NCBI GenBank assembly: GCA_905250075.1
Contig: CAJNOP010000493.1
Location: 92,192 to 156,191 of the forward strand
DNA length: 64,000 nt
Reading direction: 5' to 3'
Origin: Rotaria sp. Silwood1
Taxonomy: Eukaryota > Rotifera > Eurotatoria > Philodinida > Philodinidae
In this document: piece after piece, positions 12,613 through 24,157 of the stretch
Numbering within the stretch: the stretch's first letter is position 1
How the letters are laid out: every line of letters starts with the position of its first letter
Translations under genes and position numbers: made by a program
The notes under the pieces: model-generated
Databases searched by the model: none
What the model was told of the DNA's origin: nothing
Seen by the model: only the letters and a program-made list of their open reading frames with translations

Positions 12613-13023
12613 CTAAATTAATAAATCTTCAATTAAATTCGTTTTTAAATAATAAATAAACTGACTTTTCATTGATGGTGGCCAATATGGATCAATTGTT
12701 AGTACCATAAGAGGTAATAGAATTGAAAGAATTAAACCTATTGTTATTATTATTCCAGCTAATATTTGAAGTTTTATTGAAAATATATTCGATGTATTAT
12801 CAAATGTTTTACTAGAAGAAAAAGAGTCGAAATAAATAAATAAATAAATTCTATTAAAATAATTAGAATTGTAATACTCAATTGTAATTGATATTTCTCG
12901 TTGTATTGTCCAATCAGGATTTCCAAAAGATTTTGATTTAATATCATTTTCATCAATTTGAGAATGAAAAGTAACAACAGATGGGCTTATACATGGCAAT
13001 GGATCTTCTTCAACCTTACTCAT
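12613..13023 (-). CDS. small membrane protein, unknown family (2 exons)
   Basis: The start ATG is at 13023 and the stop TAG at 12613-12615. I favour a 66-base intron (12877-12812; GTATTA...TTCTAG, pyrimidine-rich end), giving exons 13023-12878 and 12811-12613 and a 114-residue protein. The intron length is a multiple of three with no stop, so an unspliced 136-residue form is also open; the AT-rich content of that segment argues for splicing. The N-terminal half is polar; one strongly hydrophobic segment (LAGIIITIGLILSILLPLMV) lies near residues 66-85, followed by TIDPYWPP. I do not recognise the family. Its neighbours are transposable elements. Confidence 0.5.
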   Translation of the reverse strand: MSKVEEDPLPCISPSVVTFHSQIDENDIKSKSFGNPDWTIQREISITIEYYNSNYFNRIYLFIYFDSFSSSKTFDNTSNIFSIKLQILAGIIITIGLILSILLPLMVLTIDPYWPPSMKSQFIYYLKTNLIEDLLI

Positions 13024-13680
13024 TATTATTATTATTCAAATGACAAATAAATATAAAATGAAAGACTATCGTACATTTATTTTCATTAGAAATTCAATAA
13101 GTTTACATAACTCTTCAATTTTCAATTTCATGTTTATTTTATTTTCTTTAGTTTTCTTCTTCGTCTTCTTCTTCTTCTTCTTCATCTTATTATTATTATT
13201 ATTTTATTTCAACAAAAACTGAAAAGGTTTCTTCGTATTCATATCAATAATTCAATTTTTGTTTTTCAAGAAAAAAATTTCATAAATAAAATTGGATTTT
13301 ACGTTTTATTTTGTAAAGTTTTAACGAGAGATTTTTCAATTAAAAGTTTTTGTTCTTTCTTATTGTTAATTATTAGAAAACGAATATTCATATTCAATCA
13401 TGACAAATCGAAAAATCTCGAATATATTTTTTTTTATTGAATTTTAATAACGAACATTAATAAATAACAGTTTTAAAAATAGTCAATTATTAACAAAAAT
13501 CGATTAACTTTTATTTCATAGAAAAATTTATTTTCGATTAGATTTTTAATATTATTTCCCCACAAATATTTAACTCAAGGTTTTTTTTTTCGATTGCATT
13601 ATTTGATGAAATAATCATCATTCTTTACCTTTAGTTTTTTTTCACATTTTTATTTCAACAAATTTTATTCAATATTAAAA
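13024..13680. other. AT-rich intergenic DNA
   Basis: No gene is seen. A short Phe-rich plus-strand frame at 13040-13222 comes from a TTC/TTA repeat and is rejected. Confidence 0.6.
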
Positions 13681-16600
13681 ACAAGTAACGCTCGTCGCTT
13701 CGACTCGCTTAGCCCTCGACTGAACAAGATATCATATTCAATTTTTCACAGACCATATAGCAGTAGAAGTTCACAAAAATTATACGAAAACGCAGAGTAC
13801 ATTTTGAAAATTCTACTTGAAATTTGTACACATTCTAGAACATTCCTCGATAATGCTGTTTACTATAGAGTTCTCTAGGAAAATAGAAGTTCAGTGGAAC
13901 CTCTAGCTAAAAATAAAACATATTATATCTGATCTCTAATCGAAATCTGATATATACAACAAGCTCTTATTCAAAGTAGTGATAAGACTAGACAGGTAAT
14001 TTGAATATATCAATATACATTCAGATACTTGAATTAATACAAAGAAAAGCATATACCAAAAGAAACATTCTTTTATTTCATTCATGTTCATTACCGATGC
14101 AGCGAATATAAATTCTTTCAGTAATACTTTTATTCTGACGAACTATTCAGTTATTTTGTCCAAACATAAAAACCGGTTCTCATCCTTGACTTGACATACT
14201 TTTCTCAACCTTTTGTATCTGATATTCCTTATTCAGACCCATTTGACTTCGACTATTGACTTTTATTCAATGAATCCCAACACTTAGAAGCGGCACTTCT
14301 GGAGATAACCCAGTGCAGCAGCTAGTCGCTCGTCGGCGCCCCTCCGGGGCGCCACTCGCAGCTAGCTGCTACCAGGTCTACTCCCATCTTTTCATAACAC
14401 TATCCCTCTGTATTTTAAATTCATCTGGTCCAGAATTTACTATTTCAAAACTTCGTTAGTCTAAAGCGTTAGAATTATCGATAGGAATTTTCAAATAAAA
14501 GTTTTCTCATGAATTATTTCTCATTTCCGCAATTTGATTGTAGAACTGAGAAACCAGAATATTCTTTGAGGTTCTCATTAAGGAAATCTTAGTGCACTAT
14601 TCTTCAAAATGCCTAACCGATACAAAGATCTTTAGTGAGATCAGTCTGTAGTATGCTTGCAATGTTAACGATTAACAGTTCATTAGCGCCCCTTTGGGGT
14701 ACCAGTCACGGCTAAGTCCTCCTTTTACATAAGTGCACTTGAACTATAGTCTCTTATTGTCCATGTAATACAACAGCTACGATATCATTCACATATGCCT
14801 TTTCAAAACTATTTTCTTTGAATAACAGTAGCTAGACATTGCACATATCAGAATTCCAGAAAACATACCAGGATAAAAGTATTACTTTTCATAATAGTAA
14901 TTATAGCATATGACAAATTAATGTCAGGTCTCAATGTTAGACCCACGCCTATCCATGTATATATTTCCGCAGATGATAGATGTAAAAACACGAAAGAACC
15001 TTTCTTATAAATATTAAACACGACCAAATTCAATAGCTTATTCACTCTTATCGCGTACATTTTATTAATAAATAGTCAAAAACCATTCCATAGTAACTAC
15101 AAATGACTCACTTAATTGATAAATATTTTCATAAGACGAAAACAAACATACAATTTCCAATTATTCTCTTCTTTTTCATACATTTATGCAAAACCGAAAA
15201 AGACATATACTGTTTTAGCTGATCATCTACTTCAGCAAATGCACATTCTAAATCCACAAAAAAATATACGAACCGAAAAACTAATTCTTTTCCTTTCAAG
15301 TTCGTTTTCGATGGAGGGAATTTAACTGTTTTAATGATGTTTTCCATCCATACATTGTCACTATATTCTATTCTTCGAGAAAAACTGGTCTTAGAATGCA
15401 TACAAAAATATTTCTCCTTTTTTATCACTTTGAGTCCCTTTTGAAACTCATCAGATCTAACCCCTTCACATTCTCTTGTTAAATCTTTTTAATTTAACGC
15501 CCTTCAAAATGCAACTGTCGAGTGCACCAGCTAGTCGTTCGTCGGCGTCCCTCTGGGGCGCCACTCGCGACTAGCTGCTGCAACCTCTGATCTTCTTCTC
15601 CCATAAGATAGTTCTTTTCACTTAAACCTGTTAAATGCCAGATTGCTCTTACTTAGAATATTTGATTTATAATACCATCGCTCCACATGAGCAGCTCCGG
15701 ACCAACAGTTTCCTGTTATTTATTCCTAATTTCTTTAACCCAATGGTTTAGCCAATACGGTAAAATTTTATTAGGGCTTCTGGTTTGGAGAATCTTAGTT
15801 GATTATTCTTGATAAATGCAGGTTTCACGTAGATCTTTTGCTAAACAACATTAGAATACGTTCGCAATTTTAGCCACCACTAGTTCGCCAACACTTCTCT
15901 CAGGCATTGCTCATAGTCCGTTGTTGCGTTCTTGGAATACATTAAAACAATCATTGGTTATTCAGCATTTATCCTACAGACCGTAACTTCATTTACAGGA
16001 TTCTTTTAATGCTACTTCTCTCGCCTTAAGCAGAGTGCTCTCAAAAAAGGTCACTTAACTCACAAACCACTATGAATAAACAGCAATCCCATAATGTCGC
16101 ACAACTTAGACTGAGTGCCAATGCTTTGTAAACACTGTTTCATCACACTACGACTTACTGAAACATTCAACCCATTAGATCACACTCTGATTCATGTCTA
16201 CAACGACACTATGAAGAGGCTACTGAAACTAAACAGCAATTACAAACTCCAAATACACAGAAGGATTGTCCATATTTCGGGTTTCCATTTTTTCAAATGC
16301 CTTTTGCTTTAAAAAAATTGACTTTTTCCTTAGACAATAATTCAGATAAAAAGGTATGATTTGTCTCATACAAAAAACTACTTGAGTTTTTGAACAGCTG
16401 ACTTGAGATTCGGGTTCTCCGACCTGGATTTGCTTCCGTCAACCCTTATAAAATATCGTTATTTTCTCAAAAAACCCGTTTCTTGACCCTAAAACTCAAT
16501 TCAAAATTTAAAAAAAATGACTTCAGATTCGGATTCCCCGACCCCGATTTACTTTCGTCAACCTTTATAGAATATCGCTATTTTCTCAAGAAACCCTTCC

Positions 16601-16890
16601 CTTGACCCAAAAAATTCGATTCAAAATTTTGAAAATCTGACTTCAGATTCGGATTCCCCGATCCCGATTTACTTTCGTCAACCTTTATAAAATATCCTTA
16701 TTTTCTCAAGAAACCCTTCCCTTGACCCAAAAAATTCAATTCAAAATTTTGAAAATCTGATTTTAGATTCGGATTCCCCGACCCCGATTTACTTTCGTCA
16801 ACCTTTATAGAAGAGAACTTAAAATAGATGTTTTTTTGACCCCGACAAACCCACAAACCCATTTTCAGTTTTTTTCATATGACCCTCCCT
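13681..16890. repeat. degenerate repeat block with GC-rich palindromes
   Basis: Short GC-rich palindromic cores stand in AT-moderate DNA at about 14323-14377 (GCTAGTCGCTCGTCGG... CTCGCAGCTAGC) and about 15529-15582, some 1.2 kb apart, with a weaker partial copy near 14690-14718. Sequence around the two main cores is loosely alignable, so this looks like an old tandem duplication of a 1.2-kb unit. CCCTCGACTGAA near 13713 is matched by TTCAGTCGAGGG near 16891, which may mark inverted ends of the whole block. No coding gene is supported; all frames are short. Confidence 0.5.
16400..16840 (+). repeat. 119-120 bp tandem repeat, about 4 copies
   Basis: Copies begin at about 16400, 16519, 16639 and 16759, each starting GACTT(C/G)AGATTCGG and containing ACTTTCGTCAACCTTTATA and TTTTCTCAAGAAACCC. 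The last copy is cut short near 16812. Copies 2 to 4 are nearly identical; the first is more diverged. Related but older copies lie inside the neighbouring element, inverted at about 18197-18260 and direct at about 18440-18620. Confidence 0.9.
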
Positions 16891-17640
16891 TCAGTCGAGG
16901 GAAAAACAAAAAACAAATCTTTTTGTTTGTCTTTAATACAGTCTCTACTTTCAATTTTCACCAGGAAAATTCGTTCAGTTAAAATAAAAGTAGGCGAAGT
17001 TAGCATTTGATTCGAGGAATTCTTTTACTGGTGCGCTTAGATGGCGTTACAAGTACATTTTAACAAGCTCTATCGATTGGTGAAAACCGCTTCTCAATGT
17101 CTCCAAACATCACTGAAGAAAACGAAAAATACTAGATTTTCACCATAGCTTTTCGGAAAATCGAAGAATGATTTCAGCACTGATTTGCTTGAGAAGCGTT
17201 CCAAGTGCACAGATTTAGGGGTGCACCGGTGACGGTTCACCGTCCCACCGCACGAACGGTGAACGGTGCACCGATGGTACGGTGAGGCGGTGGGACCGGT
17301 GCACCAGTCACTTTTTTGTATTTTGGTGTCTCTCCTACACGTTACATCTCAGAAGCTCGAACACTTAACTTTCTGATAAGAAGTAATTCCTCGTCCTAAT
17401 TAATTTTGGGAAATACTAATCAGAACTTTGGAATAAAGCAGAGAATCAAGCCGATAAGGTTATAAAGAGCCATAATGGAGACTGGCATATTAGTACTGCT
17501 GGATGCATTGAGTCTTATGTTGTTTGAGTAATAGCGGAAACCGGTCATCATCGCAGATTTTTGTAGTTCTAAATGGAGGGTATTGATATTGACTAGAAAT
17601 ACAACGGTGAAGGTCATTTCGCCGGTTGAAGTCGATAATA

Positions 17641-18165
17641 ATACCTACGGTTACCGGTACAGCTACAGTCATTGTACCTAGGTTTTTCGATCCAATCACG
17701 ATAACCGTACCAATGGTTACTGGCCCAGCTAAGATCACTGTACCTACGGTTACAGATCTAACTACCATCACCGAGACTACCGTAATCAATCCAACTACAA
17801 TAGCCACAGGTACGCTTACCGGTCTAACTACTATCAAGTAAGTTACGGTTACTCGCCTAGCTACGATTACCATAAGTAAAGCTATTGGTGCAACTACAAT
17901 AAACGTACCTACGGTTACCAGTCCAACTATGATACCGCATTGATAGTTATCAGCGAGATTATGTGGCCATACCTACGGTCACCGATCTAGCTACAATAAG
18001 CATACCTACGGATACCGGTCTAAATACGATAACTGTTTCTACCGTTAGTAGCCAAACTACGAGTATCGTGGGTACGGCTGATAGTCCGGTTGTGATAACC
18101 GCACTTACAGTTACCGGTCCAACTACGATCCTCCTAGGTACAGTTATTAGGTCAAAACGGGTGTC
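17641..18165. repeat. 33-bp minisatellite array (about 16 units)
   Basis: Degenerate 33-bp units of the type GTACCTACGGTTACCGGTCC followed by AACTACGATAACC run in tandem. Isolated related units appear at about 18665-18785. Because 33 is a multiple of three, long frames appear on both strands with 11-residue periods (VPTVTGPTTIT on plus); these are by-products of the repeat and not convincing genes. Confidence 0.85.
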
Positions 18166-19139
18166 GCGATAAACATCATTGTTAAGAAAGTGAGGTTTTT
18201 ATAAAGGCTGACGAAGTAAACTGGGGCCGGAGAGTCTGAATTCAAAATCAGTCTTTGAAAATTTTAAACTGAAGTTTTTAAATTAAGTGAGTGTTTATTA
18301 TGAAAGTAACTATTTCCTCGATGGGTTGATGAAGAAAAATTCAACTTGACGTTTTCGACTCTAATACTTAAGAAAACTATAGCATTCATCAAGAAATCAT
18401 TTTATTGATAATTCAAATGCAGAGCCTTGATAAATTGATATCATATTCGAGTCCCTGAAAATCGATTTACTTTCGTCACTCTTTACTAAGTATCAGCATC
18501 TTCTTAGAAAACCTTTCCTTAGCGTACAAATTCAACTTAAACATTTTCAAAATTTGACCTCAGATTTCGATTTTCTAACCATGATCATCTTTCTTTAACT
18601 TTCACAGGAATTCGTTAGTGTCTTAGAAAATACTGTGTTTCACGAAAGCCTTATATGGCTGATAACTGTACCTATGGTTATCATAATTGGTTCTGAAATC
18701 GTAGGTGCAGCTTTCTTAGTTGTAGCAATAACCGTACCAATGGTTCACGTAGTGAACCCGTAACCATACCTATGGTAATCGTCATCGTTGCATCACTAAA
18801 ATTAATAACGATAGTCGAAGCTATACTTCTTACTAGACGGCACTATAATACATAAAGCGTCTCTTTCACACTTGATTACCGTGATTCGGTTAAGAAAAGG
18901 ATCAGTGGAGCCATGAAAACTTATGCCAAACTCCGACATAACAGCATCAGTGATTGATGCAAGTATGTAGGTGTCTGAAAAATGGTCAAAATCGACCATA
19001 TCAGTGGACTCCGAATATTCTAACCCGCTATGTTCGCCTTAAACTCTAGGATTGAAACCGTATTCATGATTTGAGAATGTAGTCGTATACGAGACACTTT
19101 TACGCACGAATATAATCATCAGGCTAACGAGATGGTCGG

Positions 19140-20710
19140 TATTAAAATAAAAGCCTATGGTGGTGGCTGCTAGACGGACATTATCTGTTATCTTGAGCCT
19201 CAACTAGTTCATAAAATTCTTTGAATCGGCCATAACGATAGGTTTTCGCCCTCTAACTTCCATTGTTAGCTTTCATGTTGACGGTCACAACTGTAAGGCC
19301 GAGTAGTGAAATTATACCATCACCAATCTTTCTTTTCGCCAACTGGCGAATATCAACTAGCTTTTCGCCAAATTGGAGAATACACTATGACGAAACAAAA
19401 ATTTTATTGGCGATTTTCATGATAGAGATTTGATAATTGGCGAATATACTAACGAAAAATGGTCTGGGTATAGATGACTGGGTGTGGATGTGGGTGTAGG
19501 TGCGAGTCTGGATGTTGTATATGCGCTTGATCTATACTCATACCTACGCCCACACACACACCCACATCCTGTAATACTTAAATATTCTATCATCCATTTA
19601 GTTGAGTCATAATTCTACGGACTAAAATTGGTGAATTTCTTCATAACATTCGCCCATTGGCGAACATACTAAGGCAAAAATAAATATTTTTTGACGAATT
19701 TCATACTAGAGATTCGCCAATAGACTAATGTCATGGGAAAATTCGCTACTAGTGAGCGTACTGTTGGCGAAATTCCGAATAGGCGAACCTACAGAGCCAG
19801 CTGAGTGTACGGCAAGACTGATGATGAAAAATCTTTTCCAAGATGTCCATGGCTACAAAGCTAATAATAGAATCAATAGGGTGACGAAAACCTACGGCGA
19901 TGGTGACTAGATGGACACTGCTGGTTACTCTGAGCCTCGATGAATCTGTAAATGCTAGAAACCGTCTATCACCGTAGGTCTCCGCTCTAGTAACTGGCAA
20001 TATGAAACTACATGGTGACGCTTAAAAGTATATCATTTATAGCGATGTATTATTGTATATGAAAGTTTTTTTCCTAAATCAATATGATGGCGATGCCAGT
20101 TTTAGGACCGACATTGTCACAGGAACCTACAGTGATGATGGTTGTAAGGGCATTACTGATTACCCTGAGCATCAATGAGCTTGTCAAATGCTGCAAACCG
20201 GTCATCAATGTAGGTTCCCGCTCTCTAAACAGCATTTTTAACTTTCATCATGATGTACAAAATTATATATTTGAGTACACGACGAAACAGCATGTGAAAA
20301 GTTTTTCCAGAGACTGTCTACGAAGCTAGTTATACGACTGATAGATTCACGAAATCATTCGGTGATGATGACTAGATTGCCATTACTGGTTGCTCTGGCC
20401 TTCAACGAGTCTGTGAAATACTAGAAGCTGCCTGCCACTGTAGGTATCCGCCCTCCTAACCAACATGATTAGGATTAATGGTAATACGCAAAAACATGTA
20501 ATTTAGATCTGCTCACTATAGTAAATGAAAATTTTCTTCATCGATGAATATGATAATCATGCCGGTTATGGGATCGATAGGGCCAAGAAAACCTCCGGTG
20601 ATGGACATTAAAAGCGTACTGCTGGTTATCCTAAGCTTTGATGAGTCTGTAGAATGTTATAAACCGGTGATCACCGTAGATTCCAGACATTCTAACAGCT
20701 ATTGTTGACC
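19140..20710. repeat. about 235-bp tandem repeats inside the hAT-like element
   Basis: A block containing CGGTGATGGTGACTAGA, then TGAGCCTC-ATGAGTCTGTAAAATGCT, then AAACCGGT-ATCACCGTAGGT-CCGC, recurs with anchors near 19195, 19932, 20167, 20397 and 20633. The last four are spaced 230-236 bases; the first gap is about three units and holds hairpins and a TGTGGG-like block. Copies are heavily diverged. Confidence 0.75.
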
Positions 20711-21479
20711 TTAAAGGTGTTTGTTGGCGCGGCATGCCTAATTTTTTTGTATAAGCATCTTTCATATCCAGAGAGTCTCGCACTAACAAATATCAGCTGA
20801 ATGAGCATCTTGATGTTGTCTGACGTACGCCTACGGTCAGCATCGTACTGAAGAAGCGGTCAGTATATAGAAACATTTTATTAAATTTGTGAAGTATGAT
20901 CATAAATCACAGAAAGTAGAGGGATACCAAATATATGTGCACTTTTCGATTATGAGATGGTCAGCTTCATTTTTAATAAGACACAGTTGAACTTGAGTAG
21001 CTATATCTGCAGTACATTGTGACCGGTGCTTACGATGCACCGCTACTGCGGTGACCGGTAAACCGGTGGCACCGGTCCTACGGTGAACAGTGAACCGTAG
21101 ACCGATCACACCGGTGACCACCGTCACCGTTGCATCCCTGCACAGATTCATGCTCCACGTACAATTCAATATGCTCTATCTAATGATAAAATAAGACTTC
21201 CAATAGTTAGAGCTATTGTTTGAAAAAATCCGAAAATACTGATTTTTCGACATAGACTCCAGGAAAACCTACGGGTAACTTTTGCACAAATTCGTCCTAG
21301 AACTGTTCCAACCAGAATTGAACATGCTTTCTTCCATGGTGAATATAGATTTGCCATAGCTACAACTATTCTTTCATGAACCCCAAAATACTCTTTTTTC
21401 AACATCGATTCCATGAAATCTATGTAGAAAAAACAACCGGTATTTTTGAAGCTATCCAAAAGTAATTGTAAGTATAAGA

Positions 21480-22587
21480 ATTCATTCTAGTTTCACCATT
21501 GTATAGAACTTGTCGAAATCTCTTTGAAATATAAATAACAGCCATTGAAAAACTTCTGGAGCGAATCGGTGGAAGATTTACATGCTGGTTTCCATAGAAA
21601 TTATATCGAACAATCAGTATGTTGCGACTTTTGAAAGTATGCTTCTATCTATTAATTATCGAATTTCATCGTTACATCGAGAGGATAGTGAATTCCACTT
21701 GAAACATCAATACGAGCATTTGGAACGCTTCCTGAGCGAATCGGTGCAGGAATTATTTGAATTTCCTACTAACTTCATATATGTTAAAGTAACCATCGAA
21801 CAGATTAATGATTTGATAAAAACTAATAATAATATAAGCGATATTAGTCAATGTCAATTGGAAAAATGTAACTATGGTCATCGAGCAAGAATTTTTTGTT
21901 AAACGACGAAAAACAGCAGAAATGAAAAATGAAGAGAACGATAAAAATTAGTTTGAAGAAGTTTTAGTAAACTGTAAAGAATGATATTCAATAATTTATC
22001 ATATTATTTTCGATGATATTATTTATATATTGGTTTAAGATTGTTCTCATCTTCAATATAATTAAATATTATAGATATATAATCGATAAAAAAAACAAAC
22101 CATTTTATCTTCTATAGAAAAAGAAAAATAAATTTTTCGAGAAAAAATTTTCACCTGGACAACAAATTATTGTTATATAGGCTAATATGTTCGACAAACA
22201 AACAAACAAACAAATAGAAATAATTTTTTATTATTAAATGAAAATATTTTTGAAAACTAAGGCAAAGATTTATTGAAGATTGTTTTTAGTATATTGTCGA
22301 GGCGATTAACAACTGTGTCTATAAGCGACACCTTTTTAAATTTTTCTCCAAAATAAAATAATTTAAAAAAATATAAAAATAAAAAAAGGTTCAGAAAAAA
22401 AAACGAATTAAGATGTTGAAAAAAAAGAAATAATAAATATTTGAATGAATAATAAAAATGATTATGTTTGGTTGTTTTAATGTACGAATAGATATATGTT
22501 TATCGATTATGTTATTATTTCTATTATAATTTATTTCAGTTGATCAGTTAATTTGAATAAGATAAATATTCTATTAACTAATATATT
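21480..22587. other. intergenic DNA with an unassigned ORF
   Basis: A plus-strand frame of 106 codons lies at 21582-21902. It contains two copies of a short phrase seen upstream (GAGCGAATCGGTG at about 21561 and 21737), so it is probably more of the local repeat. I see no domain. The rest is AT-rich upstream DNA of the histidine phosphatase gene. Confidence 0.4.
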
Positions 22588-23076
22588 ATGAATATATATA
22601 TTCTCCGTCATGGAGAAAGTAAATATAATGCTAATCCATTAGATGATATTATTGATTGTCCATTAACATCATTGGGTATTGAACAATCAACTTATTTAGA
22701 TAAATCATCATATCCAAAACATTATTCTTTAATAATTAGTTCACCTTTACGTCGTTGTCTTGATACAATTAAATTGTCAAAAATAAATAGTGATCATTTT
22801 GAAATAAATGATTTATTTCGAGAAATTTATTCTGGTTGTAAATCCGATCTCTTATATGATAATGAATTTATTTCTATTGAGAATGAACAATTTATTCAAG
22901 AAAGAATAAAACGTATAAATGATTATTTATATAAAAAAAAAGAATTAAATATATCAAATATATTAATTGTAACACATGCAGATTTAGTTTGGTATTTAAC
23001 TTCTTATGAAATAAATGGAGAAAGATTTGGTACATGGTTAAATAATGCACAATTATTTCATTGGAAACAAATTTAA
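22588..23076 (+). CDS. histidine phosphatase superfamily (phosphoglycerate-mutase-like) protein
   Basis: This is an intronless 162-residue protein. It opens with MNIYILRHGES, the RHG motif of the superfamily, with the phospho-accepting His at residue 8 and Arg7 beside it. SSPLRRCLDT (Arg55) provides the second basic residue, FREI (Glu79) a probable acid, and VTHAD (His130) the second catalytic His. These four elements are in the standard order, so the enzyme looks competent; substrates in this superfamily range from sugar phosphates to proteins and cannot be told here. Length is slightly short of the usual 180-220 residues, with loss in the insert region. Absence of introns, in a neighbourhood of intron-rich genes, would fit retroposition or transfer from a microbe, but this is not proof. 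Confidence 0.85.
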   Translation: MNIYILRHGESKYNANPLDDIIDCPLTSLGIEQSTYLDKSSYPKHYSLIISSPLRRCLDTIKLSKINSDHFEINDLFREIYSGCKSDLLYDNEFISIENEQFIQERIKRINDYLYKKKELNISNILIVTHADLVWYLTSYEINGERFGTWLNNAQLFHWKQI

Positions 23077-24157
23077 TATACTATTTTCATTTTTTTGGTT
23101 TTTACTTTTGTGAGTTTTATTTATTTATTTTTCATTTCAATATTTTATTTTTCTTTATTAGATTTCAATAAATAATATATTAAATATTATAAAATTAATT
23201 AACAACGAACTTAATCAAGTATGATTAATAATAAATTATTTTATCTCAATATAATACATTTATATTAATCATAATCGAAAAATAAATATCGTTATATTAT
23301 AGTCATCATAATAGATAAACTTTTTCTCCCGACATCTATTTATTAACCATAGTACTATCAGTTGGGGTCATTTTTCAGCCCGACTTCGACCTCTACCCCA
23401 ACTCACAAATTTCAAAATAGATCAAAAAGATTTTGTTTTTTCCTGGTTTTTAGAAGCAACAAGCATCTATCACGAATAGATAAACGTTGTTAAATCTAAA
23501 AAAGAAGTTCATTTGTTTTCTACATGATTACAACCGTTCGATGAAATAACATGTCTTTAGTATATAACAAGAAAAGGGTACAAGTTAAATTTTCGAAACT
23601 GGAATACAATCAGTCATTTACTATTTCAACTGAATATATCAAATCCATTAAAAAACATTTTTGTTTTCAAGCGATTTTGAGCTATCTAATCATAATGGTA
23701 GATGATTCATTCAATTATGGATTAAAGGTTGACTTGACTTTTTTTTTGTTTTGTTGTTTCATATTTATTCAGTAATTAGGTCATTATATATCATATTAAA
23801 GGTCTATTATGGTATAGAAATAAAAAATGATTTGTTTTTTAGGTTAAACAACATATATCTATCTACGTATATATATTAGAAAAGGATGATAGTTAATTCC
23901 AAAAACCAGGAAAAACAACTAATATCTAATTATATTATTTATTCTAAACTTACGTTTTTTTAAAATCTTATTTAAATAGATTATCTTTATATTAGAAATT
24001 CATTTTAAACATATTCGTTTTATTAGTTTTACTCTAAAATAAAATAAAATAAAAACAAATAAGTAGATTTATTTAAGATATTATTAATTATTTTCATTTA
24101 ATACAAATAAATATTTTTTTTTTTATTAATTAATCAATAAATATATCTAACAAATCT
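23077..24157. other. AT-rich intergenic DNA
   Basis: No supportable gene is seen. A 74-codon plus-strand frame at 23551-23775 ends in a Phe-rich stretch and has no recognisable domain. GTTGGGG near 23361 and CCCCAAC near 23397 form a short hairpin. Confidence 0.5.

Larger units (their letters stand above)
17216..21140. mobile_element. hAT-like 3.9-kb satellite-filled element, TSD CACAGATT
   Basis: Identical 8-bp copies CACAGATT stand at 17208-17215 and 21141-21148. The left end TAGGGGTGCACCGGTGACGG matches the right end read inward, CAGGGATGCAACGGTGACGG. The YAGGGRTGCA start and the 8-bp TSD are typical of hAT transposons. Beyond the 20-bp match, both termini are built of GGTG/CACC-rich minisatellite (17220-17312 and 21018-21136). 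The interior has a 33-bp repeat array (17641-18165), diverged 120-bp repeats, GCCAA-type hairpins (19335-19445, 19650-19770), a TGTGGG-like palindrome (19480-19570) and an array of about 235-bp repeats (19140-20710). No transposase frame is visible. Confidence 0.85.
17100..21480. repeat. about 150-bp repeat interrupted by the 17216-21140 element
   Basis: A motif of the form GAAAA-CCGAAAATACT-GATTTTTC-CATAG, followed by a GCACA-ATTC stretch, occurs at about 17112-17215, 21219-21310 and 21385-21450. The unit spacing right of the element is about 152 bases. The inserted element splits one unit at CACAGATT. This covers only the pieces outside 17216-21140. Confidence 0.55.

Noticed and set aside
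12774..12977. 67-codon minus-strand frame
   Set aside because: Shadow of the two-exon membrane-protein gene in another reading frame.
17490..17873. Val/Thr-rich frames of up to 127 codons on both strands
   Set aside because: They are explained by the 33-bp tandem repeat, whose period is a multiple of three.
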